From NCBI GenBank assembly GCA_036785325.1, contig JAXIVH010000012.1, positions 2,787,832-2,851,831 on the forward strand: a stretch of DNA of 64,000 bases, in the 5' to 3' direction. The notes under the pieces are model-generated. The model had not been told where the DNA came from, made no database searches, and saw only the letters and a list, made by a program, of their open reading frames with translations. The position numbers were made by a program, and so were the translations under genes. The stretch is from Urophycis tenuis (taxonomy: Eukaryota > Chordata > Actinopteri > Gadiformes > Phycidae). Positions 13,302 through 25,297 of this stretch are shown here, one piece after another (within the stretch, counting starts at the first letter, position 1; every line of letters starts with the position of its first letter).

Positions 13302-13640
13302 GCATGTAGTTCCTCTAGCGGCCAGCAGGTGGTTCACTGTAGAGACTAGCATGTAGTTCCTCTAGCGGCCTGCAGGTGGTTCACTGTAGAGACTAGCATG
13401 TAGTTCCTCTAGCGGCCTGCAGGTGGTTCACTGTAGAGACTAGCATGTAGTTCCTCTAGCGGCCTGCAGGTGATTCACTGTAGAGACTAGCATGTAGTTC
13501 CTCTAGCGGCCTGCAGGTGATTAACTGTAGAGACTAGCATGTAGTTCCTCTAGCGGCCTGCAGGTGATTAACTGTAGAGACTAGCATGTAGTTCCTCTAG
13601 CGGCCTGCAGGTGATTAACTGTAGAGACTAGCATGTAGTT
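13302..13640 (+). repeat. 47-bp minisatellite, 7 copies
   Basis: Units start AGCATGTAGTTCCTCTAGCG and contain CTGCAGGTGATTAACTG. Variants GGTGGTTCAC dominate the left copies and GGTGATTAAC the right ones, a directional homogenisation pattern. Confidence 0.96.
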
Positions 13641-13919
13641 ACGTTTGCAAGTTGTATGCAATTAGAAAGATTGCATATAACGAAGAAGGGTTGAATATCC
13701 ATTTTCTTTGAGCCATAGGCCAACGTGAGGGTCCGATCAGTTCCTGCACTCAATGTGACAAATTAGGATCATTTCTTCTGTTGGTAAAGTTTTTGGTCCG
13801 ATCCCCGATGCCCCGACCTTAACCTGAAGCAAGATGCCCCCTATCCCTACCTGCTCCTTAATCACCTGTATCTGACCACAGTTAGGGTCTGCTGAGGTTC
13901 TTCCTGTGTTCTTCCCCAG

Positions 13920-13995
13920 GACCACATTGACACCATACCGAAGCGTCTCGGAGCTTCTCTGTGAGCCTGGGGAGGAGCGTTGAAACTTCTTCACG
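13920..13995 (+). other. Exon-like segment with both splice sites, no open frame
   Basis: CTTCCCCAG precedes and GTAAGG follows a 76-bp segment. All three plus frames contain stops, so it could only be noncoding or UTR. Confidence 0.25.
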
Positions 13996-14045
13996 GTAAG
14001 GATGACTCGCTCCAACACACAGCACCTCCGATTCCCCTGATGATA

Positions 14046-14556
14046 CACGGGAACCAGGTTCTAAAAGTAGATCTGATAAAAAAGGAGAACGGATTCTAAA
14101 AGTAGATCTGATGAGACAGGGGAACCGGGTTCTAAAAGTAGATCTGATGAGACGAGAACCGGGTTCTAAAAGTAGATCTGATTAGACAGGGGGACCGGGT
14201 TCTAAAAGTAGATCTGATTAGACAGGGGAACCGGGTTCTAAAAGTAGATCTGATTAGACAGGGGAACCGGGTTCTAAAAGTAGATCTGATGAGACAGGGG
14301 AACCGGGTTCTAAAAGTAGATCTGATAAGAAAGGAGAACGGATTCTAAAAGTAGATCTGATGAGACGGGAACCGGGTTCTAAAAGTAGATCCGATGAGAC
14401 AGGGGAACCATGTTCTAAAAGTAGATCTGATGAGATAGGAACCAGGTTCTAAAAGTAGATCTGATGAGACAGGGGAACCAGGTTCTAAAAGTAGATCCAA
14501 TGAGACAGGGGAACCAGGTTATAAAAGTAGATCTTATAAAAAAGGAGAACGGATTC
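14046..14556 (+). repeat. 36-bp minisatellite running into the assembly gap
   Basis: About 14 units with GGTTCTAAAAGTAGATCTGA and GAGACAGGGGAACC. The last unit is cut by Ns. Confidence 0.96.
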
Positions 14557-14756
14557 NNNNNNNNNNNNNNNNNNNNNNNNNNNNNNNNNNNNNNNNNNNN
14601 NNNNNNNNNNNNNNNNNNNNNNNNNNNNNNNNNNNNNNNNNNNNNNNNNNNNNNNNNNNNNNNNNNNNNNNNNNNNNNNNNNNNNNNNNNNNNNNNNNNN
14701 NNNNNNNNNNNNNNNNNNNNNNNNNNNNNNNNNNNNNNNNNNNNNNNNNNNNNNNN
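14557..14756. other. Assembly gap of exactly 200 N
   Basis: 200 Ns lie between the 36-bp array and an AC/GA-rich tract. The length is probably nominal, so the true array size is unknown. Confidence 0.99.
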
Positions 14757-14942
14757 ACACACAGAGAGAGAGGACAGACAGAGACACAGAGACAGAGAGA
14801 TATAGAGCAAGAGAGAGACAGTGAGGGACCGAGAGAGAGACAGAGCAAAGAGAGAGAATTCCTGAGCTACGCATGGACATGGTGTGAGCGAAGAGTGATT
14901 TCATTGGTCCACAAACATCACGGGGGTAAATGAAAGTGTGTA

Positions 14943-14983
14943 AGTGTATGTGTGTGTGTATGTGTGTATGTGTGTATGTGTAT

Positions 14984-15020
<37 letters not shown>
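14943..15020. repeat. (GT)n microsatellite with TATG interruptions
   Basis: GTATGTGT variants are followed by a pure GT run ending GCGCGCC. Confidence 0.97.
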
Positions 15021-15023
<3 letters not shown>

Positions 15024-15142
15024 CCCCCCAGCCTGTCAACGTGAAGTCACGCTAAGGCTAGCACATTAGCACGCCAACCTTAAACACGCCAGAGTTTCGC
15101 CACTGACACTAGCAAAGAGACGGCAAGTTTGAGCAAGAGCAA

Positions 15143-15664
15143 GGCTGCATCCGAATACTGTATACTATTTCTGTTCAGTGTCTACTACTTGACCGTTAAT
15201 GTAGTACGTGTTACAGCCGTGTGTAGAACGCCTCCGAACATTTCCGAACACCACCGAAAACGCTACCGGATGTTTGGAGATGACGTATTTCCCCTCTGTG
15301 CGCAGCAGATCAGATGCCGGCAAAATTCAAAAGTCACCTCCGATAATTAACCTCATAGTTTTCCGTCTTGTCATCGTTGCTAGTGAATTAAAATGTCTCT
15401 TTCTGCGCGAATGGCTCTTGATATCGCTGCTGTTTTTTTGTTTTGTTTTTTCTCCGCGGCGTTCTTCTTCGTTGGTTACCAGACTCCCGCTGCATTGTGG
15501 GATTAGCGTAGTGTCCTACCGTTGTACACTGTGGGCGGTAGTATGCATTCGGAAACTCTTTGCATACTACACAATGCGTACTAAGCATTCGGACGTACTA
15601 TATTTGTCACGTACTACAAAATGCATACTATATAGCACTCAAGTATGAGCATTCGGATGCAGCC
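15143..15664. mobile_element. MITE-like DNA transposon, about 522 bp
   Basis: The ends are inverted copies of GGCTGCATCCGAAT. Internal sequence also has GCATTCGG/GTACTA motifs in both orientations, and no transposase frame is present. Flanking CAAGAG (15134-15139 and 15665-15670) may be part of the target duplication, but the local repeat AGAGACGGCAA on both sides makes its length unclear. Confidence 0.65.
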
Positions 15665-15670
15665 CAAGAG

Positions 15671-16980
15671 ACGGCAAATGCGCTAGCTTGGTGAGCTAGC
15701 ACATTTAACCAGAGCGTGGTCTCACCGGGTGCAAAAAAACGCACAGAGCCTAGCTTGCGCACAACCAACACAACCTCATTAGCACGGCGAGCACGTGCCC
15801 GTGGCCTCAACGGTGCAGAATGGTGTTCATTGTTCACACCACGCATCACAAGCGCTTCTGCGTTTCAGCGGCCCACTGTTGAGCCAAAGCCAGTGATGGG
15901 CGGGGAGGCTATGGCCCCCGGCGGCCCTGGCTGTAACCACGGCAGTGGGAGAGGAGCAGTCGTGGAGGAAAGTGACCCATGGAAAGGTCATCATGCAGGC
16001 AGATAGTGTTCAAGGATGCCTGCTACAGCAGGTAGGCCTCGGACATCAGCGATTGAACACGGGACGTTTAGGCTGGCCCTGGCCCATGCTATCCCCTAGC
16101 CTGTAACTACAACGAGTCTCTAGGCCCGCCCTGGAAGTCAGCGACGGAGAACATGGCGCTAAACAAGGTGCGGCTGCGCCAGGGAAACCAAAGAGAACTC
16201 TGTTTGAGTGTTTATCGTTCATGGAGTTACGTGGCTTTGCTGTTTGGACGCCGCGGTGCTCCCAAATTAGTTTGCTTGTTGGCTCGTAAATGAGTTTCCT
16301 GGTTAGCTATTTAGCAAGAGCGCCGTGAGAAGAGTGAAGCGAGGTGAGAGGGGAGCGAGGTCAGACTGGAGCAAGGTCAGAGTGGAGCTAGGTGGTCAGA
16401 GGCAGAGTGGGGCCTCTGTGGCCTGTCGACATGTGCTCATGAGGTTAGCTTGCGGCGGGTTGGCATACGGGTGCGTATGCTAACACAAGGAACTTTTAAT
16501 GTCAGTGAGACCAAAATCGAGGCAATTTGCATCTTCAGATGAACGATTAGCCAAGCAAACCCGCTGCGCACGCGTCAAGCCCAAGCCAACCGGTTGGACC
16601 GCGTGCACAGCAGCCATTTTGTTAGCATCCCCAGAACAGAACGTGTGGCTGGTTCTCCGCTGACATCTTGCGGTCGTTATGCCAGGGTTCAGGGGATTAA
16701 CAAGAAAAACAGAAGGTGTGGGGCGAAAACATGCTGGCAAGATGCGCTGTCCGGCGACGGCCAATCAGATCGCGACCTTGCGGCTATGTGGGCGGAGCTG
16801 AGTCGGTTGCTAAATAAACTCAAAGGCCCTGAAGGACACTGTGAGAAGAGCTCCCATTTCACCACCAGATGTGATGTTGATCAAGCAAGATCAACCCAGG
16901 AGCACGTACCCATTATGGCTCAGTCCTTGTGACAGTGACCCGGGTTCGATTGCAGCCCCGAGTCATTTTCTGCATGCAGG
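15671..16980. other. Unique intergenic sequence
   Basis: No gene or clear repeat recognised. Short open frames lack family matches or splice support. A GAGCGAGGTCAGA-type short repeat is near 16330-16400. Confidence 0.5.
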
Positions 16981-17145
16981 GGGGCGGCAGTAGCTCAGTG
17001 GGTAGAGCGGGTCGTCCACTAACCGGAGGGTCGGCGGTTCGATCCCCACCTCCAACTGTCCACCTGTCAAACCCCACAAATGTCCTTTGTAAATAAATAA
17101 GTCGTAGTTGTAAGTCGCTTTGGACAAAAGCGTCTTCTAAATGCC
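16981..17145 (+). mobile_element. tRNA-derived SINE, family A
   Basis: The head has an A box (TAGCTCAGTGGGTAGAGC) and a B box (GGTTCGATCCCC). The tail AAGTCGCTTTGGACAAAAGC is shared by the other family A copies in this window. Confidence 0.8.
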
Positions 17146-17204
17146 CTCCTTCATGTCTTCCCCTCTCGCCACCATACTTTTCTGTCGGATCTACTGTCTA
17201 CTGT

Positions 17205-17290
17205 GTCTATCTCTACTGTGTCTATCTCTACTGTGTCTATCTCTACTGTGTCTATCTCTACTGTGTCTATCTCTACTGGGTCTACTGTGC
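17205..17290. repeat. 15-bp tandem repeat
   Basis: Five to six copies of CTACTGTGTCTATCT. Confidence 0.95.
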
Positions 17291-17324
17291 ATAGGAATGC
17301 CTGTAATCATTGAGATAAAATTAG

Positions 17325-17397
17325 TTGAGGTGGGGATTGAACCATCAACCCTCTGGTTGAGGAACACACACTCTACCACTGAGCTGTCGCCCAGTTG
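17325..17397 (-). mobile_element. tRNA-like SINE head fragment
   Basis: The reverse complement carries CAGCTCAGTGGTAGAGTG and GGTTCAATCCCC, spaced like A and B boxes, without a recognisable tail. Confidence 0.5.
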
Positions 17398-17399
17398 GC

Positions 17400-18286
17400 A
17401 ATTAGTGGAGTCAAAAGTAACAATGGAAAGCTAGGCTCAATGTCATCTCTATGGGAGTTTTTTTGGCTTTTTAATCGCAAATACCTCAAAAAGTGTAACG
17501 TTTACAAAAAAATGAAAAATACAAAACACAGCCATTCAGAAGTAGACCTTTGTAATACAGTTTGAATAAAATCTGAAGGTTCAGTCTTTTTAGCCTCCAT
17601 TAATTTCACGTTCGTCACTTTGATGTGAAGAAGAATAATATGATGAAAAGTGATGTCTAGATAGCCTTCTACCCGACTGACGGGGTTGAAATGCTGCAAG
17701 ACAGCAGGGACATTCTGACCTCAAAGTGGGCTTCGCAGGCCAGGATAGGTTGTGATGAACAGCTTGACTAACTGGTTTGAAGAGCAAACAAGCTGGTTGT
17801 GGGTTCAGTCCCTCAGCCAATATTTGACTGCCTTGCTGCCCGGCAAACAGGAAGTCATTCCACTGATGTTCTGAAGCATCCACTCAACCCGACCCGAGCG
17901 TTCAGGCCTCCTCAGCAGGGGGAATGTCAATCCATTTAGAAAAGGGTATAAATATCGGAAAATAAAATAAATGTGGAAAAACCCCATTTTTCTGTGTGCC
18001 TTAACTGACACCGAACTATGTATTGAAACATAGGACTCAAAATGTGTGTTTTGCACGGTTTGTGGCGAGACAAGAGTCACAGATTGTCGTCATGTCCTTG
18101 ATGAGGGAGGTCTATAGTGGTGCCCTCCAACCTTAACACGTCAGACAGGAAGTACTACTGGATCCTGGAACACTTCACAAAACACACTTCCTGTCCAGGG
18201 AGTCCCCTGTGATGACCCAAAACTATTAAAAAACGCACGCCTGTAACTTTTAGAGGAAGGGTTTGTCTGCACTTGCGGGGCACGCA

Positions 18287-18290
<4 letters not shown>
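17400..18290. other. Unique intergenic sequence
   Basis: I see no supported gene. There is a weak tRNA-like GGTTCAGTCCC near 17802 without a matching A box. Confidence 0.5.
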
Positions 18291-18291
<1 letters not shown>

Positions 18292-18345
<54 letters not shown>

Positions 18346-18443
18346 CGCTGGTTCAGTAGCGCGGTGCGCGTGCTACGCCAGCAGCACGCCTATTTAATAA
18401 ACGATACACTTGCATTTTAAACATGACACGCACGCGTGAGCGC

Positions 18444-18493
<50 letters not shown>
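18292..18493. repeat. Two (CA)n microsatellites
   Basis: CA runs at 18292-18342 and 18447-18493 flank a CpG-containing spacer. Confidence 0.98.
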
Positions 18494-18495
<2 letters not shown>

Positions 18496-18889
18496 CTCAC
18501 GCATCGAATGGCGTCTCCCGGGAGATCCGCTATGGGTGAGCCCAGGTGAGTCCAGGTGAGCGATCGCAGCTCGAAAGAGTCGACAGACGGACTTCCCCCG
18601 AGAGACGCTTTACAGAAACTCACCGGGCGCCGGGACACACACACACACACTGTCAACTCTCTACACACCGCGCACGCTTCAACCGGGGGTTGCGATGGCT
18701 TGAAAGTGCAGCGCGCAGAGGAGACGTAAGGGCAGAGCGTATACTTCACCGTAACTAGTCGGTCGAGGGGGAGAGACGGTAAATAAGAGGACACGAGTTG
18801 GAGGGAGGATGTGATTACGTCACCAGCAGATGCTCCACAGAGCAGTGTGTGTGTTTATGAAGCAGGAAAAGCACGTGCTTCTCTCGGCG

Positions 18890-19091
<202 letters not shown>

Positions 19092-19499
19092 GTTACAATA
19101 TGCTCAGGGATATTTGTAACAATGTTGCCAAAGCGATAGCATAAAAACAACATAAATGGACCAAGGGAAAACAGTAAATAATAAGCATGGTTGTAGGGAA
19201 AATACTTATGGAGTCTCTGGTGAATTAACGCGATCCATGCCAAAGCATTTTACACATTACTCGAAGGGCAAATAAAAACAGCAGCCAAGTAAAATATATA
19301 ACTCGATTTTCTATTTAAAGTTATGGAAATCTATACAATGTGAAGTGTACTATACAGGTATACAGGAAATGTAGAAAACACAATCCAGAGTGGGATGTCG
19401 TTTCATTTATTTTGTCTATTGTTGAGGAAAATTGTCAGGACATTTCTGGTGGTAAAACCCAAGAAAATATGGTGAGACAAAAGAGTGAGTGACAGAAGC

Positions 19500-20170
19500 C
19501 TAGGGACAGCAAGTCTCTTTTCCTCTCTCCTCTCCGTTCCTCTCTTGCCCCTCTTGGTCCTCCGATCGCCTCCTCCCTTCTCTCTCTCCTACTCTCCCTC
19601 TCCTCTCCTCTCTCTTGTCCCCTCTCTTCCCCTCTCCTCCTCCTCTTCCTCTTCTCCCTCCTCTCTCCTCTCTCCTCCTCCTCTCCTCTCTCTTCCCTCT
19701 CCTCTCCTCCTCTCCTCTCCTCCCTCTCTCTCTCTCTCTCCTCCTCTCCTCCTCTCCTCACCTCCTCTCCTCTCCTCCCCACTCCTCCTCTCCTCTCTCT
19801 CTCCCCTCTCCTCTCCTCTCCTTTCCTCCTCTCTCCTCTCCTCCCTCTCTTCCTCTCCTCCACTCTCCTCCTATCTCCTCCTCTCCTCTCTCCTCCTCTC
19901 CTCACCTCTCTCCTCTCCTCCCCTCTCCTCCTCTCCTCTCTCTCCTTCCCTCTCCTCTCCTCTCTCCTCTCCTTTCCTCCTCTCTCCTCTCCTCCCCTCT
20001 CTTCCTCTCTCCTCCACTCTCCTCCTATCTCCTCCTCTCCTCTCTCCTCTCCCTCTCCTCCTCTCTCCTCTCCTCCCCTCTCTTCCTCTCTCCTCCACTC
20101 TCCTCCTATCTCCTCCTCTCCTCTCTCCTCACCTCTCTCCTCTCCTCCCCTCTCTCCTCCCTCTCCCTCC
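19500..20170 (+). repeat. 670-bp polypyrimidine tract
   Basis: Almost only C and T on the plus strand, with TCCTCTCC units and longer internal repeats (CTCCACTCTCCTCCTATCTC appears three times or more). It faces a purine tract at 20255-20660. Confidence 0.97.
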
Positions 20171-20254
20171 CGGGTGCATTCCTTGTGGTTTGGGAATGCA
20201 ACCATTTCTCCCAGAATTCCAGCATGGTGTTGCATTCCTCTGCACTAAGCTCAC

Positions 20255-20665
20255 CCTGAGAGGGGGGAGAAAGAGGGAGACAGAGAGAGAGAGAGAGTGG
20301 GGGGGGGGGGGGGGGAGAGAAAACCACAGAGAGAGGGGGAGGAGCGTGAGTGAGAAAGAGAGAGAGGGGGAGGAGCGTGAGCAAGAATTGAGAGAGAGAG
20401 AAGGAGAGATAGAGACCCAGTGAAAGACAGACAGAGAGAGTATGGAGAGAGAGAGAGAGTGGGAAGAGAGAGAGAGAGAAGGAGAGTGGGAGAGGGAATG
20501 AGCAGTGAGAGAGAAAGATGAGAGGAGAGAGAGAGTGGGAGAGAGAGAGAGAGACAGAGAGAGTATGGAGACAGGACACACAGAGAGCAAAATCGGGTTG
20601 GGAGAGTGAGCAAAGTGGGAGAAAGATGGAGGAGAGAAGGAGGGGGGAGAGACAGAAACAGAAAG
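20255..20665 (+). repeat. Polypurine tract
   Basis: GA-rich sequence, including a 17-bp poly-G (20299-20315) and GAGAGAGA runs, complementary in composition to 19500-20170. Confidence 0.95.
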
Positions 20666-21147
20666 GAGGACGATAACATGACAACATGTGTTGACCTCTG
20701 AGCATTTTCTATGTATATATATATATACAGTATATATGTCATATTTAAATCTGTATCTCTAATGTAACTAGATGCATCAGCACACTCTATTGAACCTGGT
20801 CTTTCTGGTTCCTGCTTTTCACAGGTGTTGTTTGCTCAGCATGCGCCTTCAGCACTGGGAGTCTGCGGCCAGACTCTGACGACTGATCTGGAGTGTAGTC
20901 CTGCTGTTGGCTGCGTGACTGAACGTTGATGTATTCCCCCTCACCTTAAGGTCACACACAGCAAGCATCAAACAGAACAGCAACCATCAGTGGGACGACT
21001 TGAATTAAAGCCCGCCAATATTGATCCGCTGAAAGAGAGCGCGCGTGTGTGTTTCTGTGTGTTCTTGGCGTGTCTGCTGTCTCCCTTTATTTCATGGCCT
21101 CTTACGAATGAATGATTTCCATTTTGGACAAACAGAGCCCACTTATA

Positions 21148-21152
21148 TTACA

Positions 21153-21200
<48 letters not shown>
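21148..21200. repeat. (TA)n microsatellite
   Basis: Pure TA run of about 50 bp; smaller ones are at 128-146, 10568-10597 and 20713-20724. Confidence 0.98.
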
Positions 21201-21206
<6 letters not shown>

Positions 21207-21239
21207 TATATATACACTATACATTTTTTTACAGTAAAT

Positions 21240-22835
21240 AGATGGTAGGTCATTAAGGGGCAGGTAAAGGTTAGACAGTACAGAGACAGGTCATTAAGGA
21301 GCAGGTAGGGGTTATACAGTACATAGACAGGTCATTAATGAGCAGGTAGGGGTTAGACAGTACAGAGACAGGTCAGTAAGGAGCAGGTAGGGGTTAGACT
21401 GTACAGAGACAGGTCATTAAGGAGCAGGTAGGGGTTAGACAGTACAGAGACAGGTCATTAAGGAGCAGGTAGGGGTTAGACAGTACAGAGACAGGTCATT
21501 AAGGAGCAGGTAGGGGTTAGACAGTACAGAGACAGGTGATTAAGGAGCAGGTAGGGGTTAGACAGTACAGAGACAGGTCATTAAGGACCAGGTAGGGGTT
21601 AGACAGTACAGAGACAGGTCATTAAGGAGCAGGTAGGGGTTAGACAGCACAGAGACAGGTCATTAAGGAGCAGGTAGGGGTTGGACAGTACAGAGACAGG
21701 TCATTAAGGAGCAGGTAGGGGTTAGACAGTACAGAGACAGGTCATTAAGGAGCAGGTAGGGGTTAGACAGCACAGAGACAGGTCATTAAGGAGCAGGTAG
21801 GGGTTAGACAGTACAGAGACAGGTCATTAAGGAGCAGGTAGGGGTTAGACAGTACAGAGACAGGTCAGTAAGGAGCAGGTAGGGGTTAGACAGTACAGAA
21901 ACAGGTCATTAAGGAGCAGGTAGGGGTTAGACAGTACAGAGACAGGTCATTAAGGAGCAGGGAGGGGTTAGACAGTACAGAGACAGGTCATTAAGGAGCA
22001 GGTAGGGGGTTAGACAGTACAGAGACAGGTCATTAAGGAGCAGGTACGGGTTGGACAGTACAGAGACAGGTCATTAAGGAGCAGGTAGGGGTTAGACAGT
22101 ACAGAGACAGGTCATTAAGGAGCAGGTAGGGGTTAGACAGTACAGAGACAGGTCATTAAGGAGCAGGTAGGGGTTAGACAGTACAGAGACAGGTCATTAA
22201 GGAGCAGGTAGGGGTTAGACAGTACAGAGACAGGTCATTAAGGAGCAGGTAGGGGTTAGACCGTACAGAGACAGGTCATTAAGGAGCAGGTAGGGGTTAG
22301 CAAGTACAGAGACAGGTCATTAAGGAGCAGGTAGGGGTTAGACAGTACAGAGACAGGTCATTAAGGAGCAGGTAGGGGTTAGACCAGTGTTTTTCAACCT
22401 TTTTTGAGCCATGGTACATTTTTTTCATTTAAAAAATCACGAGGCACACCACCAACCAAAAATGTTAAACAAATGATAATATATTATACATAATACATAT
22501 TACATGATTACTCTGCCAGTCACTACTACAGCACAGACACTCGACAATGGCATATTATCGGCAGATAATAATTAATTCGTTTTCAAAAAATATTTTTAGA
22601 CCAATTAGGTGAAATTGGATAATTTTCCACGGCACACCTGACGATCACTCACGGCACACTAGTGTGCCGCGGCACAGTGGTTGAAAAACACTGGGTTAGA
22701 CAGTACAGAGACAGGTCATTAAGGAGCAGGTAGGGGTTAGACAGTACAGAGACAGGTCATTAAGGAGCAGGTAGGGGTTAGACAGTACAGAGACAGGTTA
22801 TTAAGGAGCAGGTAGGGTTAGACAGTACAGAGCTA
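21240..22835 (+). repeat. 41-bp minisatellite, locus 2
   Basis: About 30 units with GACAGTACAGAGACAGGTCA and TTAAGGAGCAGGTAGGGG, interrupted by the 309-bp hAT element. Same unit as locus 1 (inverted) and locus 3. Confidence 0.98.
22385..22693. mobile_element. Non-autonomous hAT element (309 bp) inserted in a minisatellite
   Basis: Perfect 15-bp terminal inverted repeats CAGTGTTTTTCAACC / GGTTGAAAAACACTG are flanked by an exact 8-bp target duplication GGTTAGAC (22377-22384 and 22694-22701). The target lies within a unit of the 41-bp array. There is no coding capacity. The right subterminal part has GGCACACTAGTGTGCC-type palindromes, as in Charlie-like hAT elements. Confidence 0.9.
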
Positions 22836-23098
22836 TTATTACCAAACACTTACCCGTCACTAAACAAATGTGTCCCACACTCATAGAGAGAGGGAGAGAG
22901 AGGGGAGGGGGGGGGGTAGAGTTTCTCTCTCGTAGAGTATAAGGACTTTTAATTGACTGACAATGACATGTGTCCGTTTGAATTCGAGGGCATGTGTTAG
23001 AATTTGTGTGCATAGGGTGTGCTAGTGTGTGTGTGTGTGTTTGAGAGAATGAATGACACCCTGTAATTAGCCACATGTCGTTTCACCCCTTCCCAACA

Positions 23099-23202
<104 letters not shown>

Positions 23203-23435
23203 TCACACACACAGACTCACATACACATACACACACCAGACGCACAGATAATTGTCTTTGGTTTTTAGTGCGAAGCCATGGCCCTCTATCTGTGTGTGTG
23301 TGTGTGTGTGTATGTGTGTGTGTGCGCCTTGTGGGGTCCATAGGTGTGTTAATGGGTCCTCTCCTGTCTGTCTGCTTGTGAGGTTTCCCACTCACAGATA
23401 ATTATTGGGGCTGTGTAAAATGTAGAATGTGGCAG

Positions 23436-23466
<31 letters not shown>

Positions 23467-23560
23467 CATGTATGTGTGTATGTATGTATGTATGTATGTA
23501 TGTATGTATGTATGTATGTATGTATGTATGTATGTATGTATGTATGTATGTGTGTGTGTA

Positions 23561-23600
<40 letters not shown>
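23436..23600. repeat. (GT)n-(TATG)n-(GT)n compound microsatellite
   Basis: A GT run, about 18 TATG tetramers, then another GT run. Confidence 0.98.
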
Positions 23601-23603
<3 letters not shown>

Positions 23604-23719
23604 GGGTGGGCCACATGCCAGGACCAAGACACCCCCTCCCCCTCCACCACCCCAGGGTGCTGGTTACAATCCTGCACGTCCAATCTTGCTGCGCTCTGTG
23701 AAGGGACAACCGTCAAGGA

Positions 23720-23850
23720 TTATGATGATGATGATGATGACAACAACGATGATGACGACGACGATGATAATGAAGACGATGATGACGACGACAACGACGA
23801 CGATGATGATGATGGCCATGATAATGATGACGATGATGATGATGATGATG
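23720..23850. repeat. (GAT/GAC)n trinucleotide repeat
   Basis: GATGATGACGACGA-type array giving polyAsp frames on the plus strand. It is not a gene. Confidence 0.95.
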
Positions 23851-24250
23851 GAGTGCGTCTCCCCGCAAGTCACACTGACACGTCCCACGCCTCCGCCCAA
23901 CATTCACATTTTGTAGTTATTTTGAGGGTGAATAACAACAATGAGGTGCAGTGTGAGTGTGTGTGGTCACCAGGCCCAGAGTCAGACTAATTGGACTCTG
24001 GGTTCTGGGAGAGTGAATCAACATGCACAGATGAAACACCACAGCATGCACCACTGCCTCAACTGCATCAACCCTTCACTTCTGCAAAAAAAAAAAAACA
24101 CATTTCCACACACGCCTGAGTTTCATGCTTGTTCTGCTGTTGCTGGTTATTATTCATCAAGAAGTGAAGTGCTTCATATAAATCAGGAAAATAATGGTGA
24201 TGCTTCAATTCATCAGTTTGTCTACATGGGACTAGTAATCTTACATTACT
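23851..24250. other. Unique intergenic sequence
   Basis: Nothing recognised apart from a short poly-A at 24087-24099. Confidence 0.5.
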
Positions 24251-24553
24251 AGAAGAAGAAGAAGAAGAAGAATTACTCTTTTGATCCCGTGAGGGAAATT
24301 TGGTCTCTGCATTTAACCCAATCGTGAATTAGTGAAAACACTCAGAACACAGTGATGGTGAAGCACACAGTGAGGTGAAACACACACTTAAACCCCATGC
24401 AGTGAGCTGCCTGCAACAGCGGCGCTCGGGGGAGCAGTGAGGGGTTAGGTGCCTTGCTCAAGGGCACTTCAGCCGTTCGTACTGGTCGGGGTTCGAACCG
24501 GACATCCCTCCGGTTACAAGTCCGAAGCCTTAACCAGTAGGCCGCGGCTGCCC
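24251..24553 (-). mobile_element. tRNA-derived SINE, family B, intergenic, reverse orientation
   Basis: The reverse complement reads GGGCAGCCGCGGCCTACTGG to a B box GGTTCGAACCCC, then the common body and (TTC)n. Complete head and tail. Confidence 0.8.
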
Positions 24554-24895
24554 TATTTAGTCATTTAGAAGCTGATGTTCTAGATATTTAGGCACACATT
24601 CTCTCTCTCTCTCGCTGTATTTCCTTCCAAGGGTCAGACCTGGGTCAGAGACACTTGTCAATCATCAGACACATCCCTCCATGTGATGACAGGTGCTGTT
24701 GCTCCGCCCCCCTCAGGCCCCAAGGACCTGCACACATGCACTCACTCACTGACTGACTCACACACACTTTGAAGTTCCGGAATTTGGACTGACCTGTCCA
24801 CAGTGGGCGGAGCCAGGAGTCACACACCTGGTCAGGTAACCAGACAGATAGAGAGACAAGAAGACAGAGACAAGGTAATTACAGCAATAGAACAC

Positions 24896-25050
<155 letters not shown>

Positions 25051-25291
25051 CTGACTGTGTGGACTAAGGTATAAAAATGCCCTGTGCATTGGGGATGTTA
25101 CTTAAAAATACACTATAAATGCTGAGTATACTACGGTCGTTTGCTCTTTGGCCTGCGTTTCCCGTCTCCCATTAGCGAACAGAAGGTATTTTATACAGTG
25201 AACGAGTGCACGTCATCTAGCGTGGGAGCAGCGCCATCTAGTGTTGAAACGAAACCTGATACGAAAAGAGAGCATTTCTGAGGAAGATACT

Positions 25292-25297
25292 TTTATT
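25292..25297 (-). terminator. Candidate gpd1c polyadenylation signal
   Basis: AATAAA on the minus strand, about 630 bases past the gpd1c stop. It is the first canonical hexamer I noticed, with a variant ATTAAA nearer the stop around 25350. No transcript evidence is available. Confidence 0.35.

Noticed and set aside
13040..13309. 89-codon frame after a GT array, with AAACAG just upstream
   Set aside because: No recognisable domain, and an antisense frame of similar length is also open.
16981..17060. Functional tRNA gene
   Set aside because: A and B boxes are present but the cloverleaf is not supported and the sequence continues into a SINE tail shared by other copies.
19435..20742. Arg/Glu-rich and Ser/Leu-rich frames
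   Set aside because: Low-complexity pyrimidine/purine tracts.
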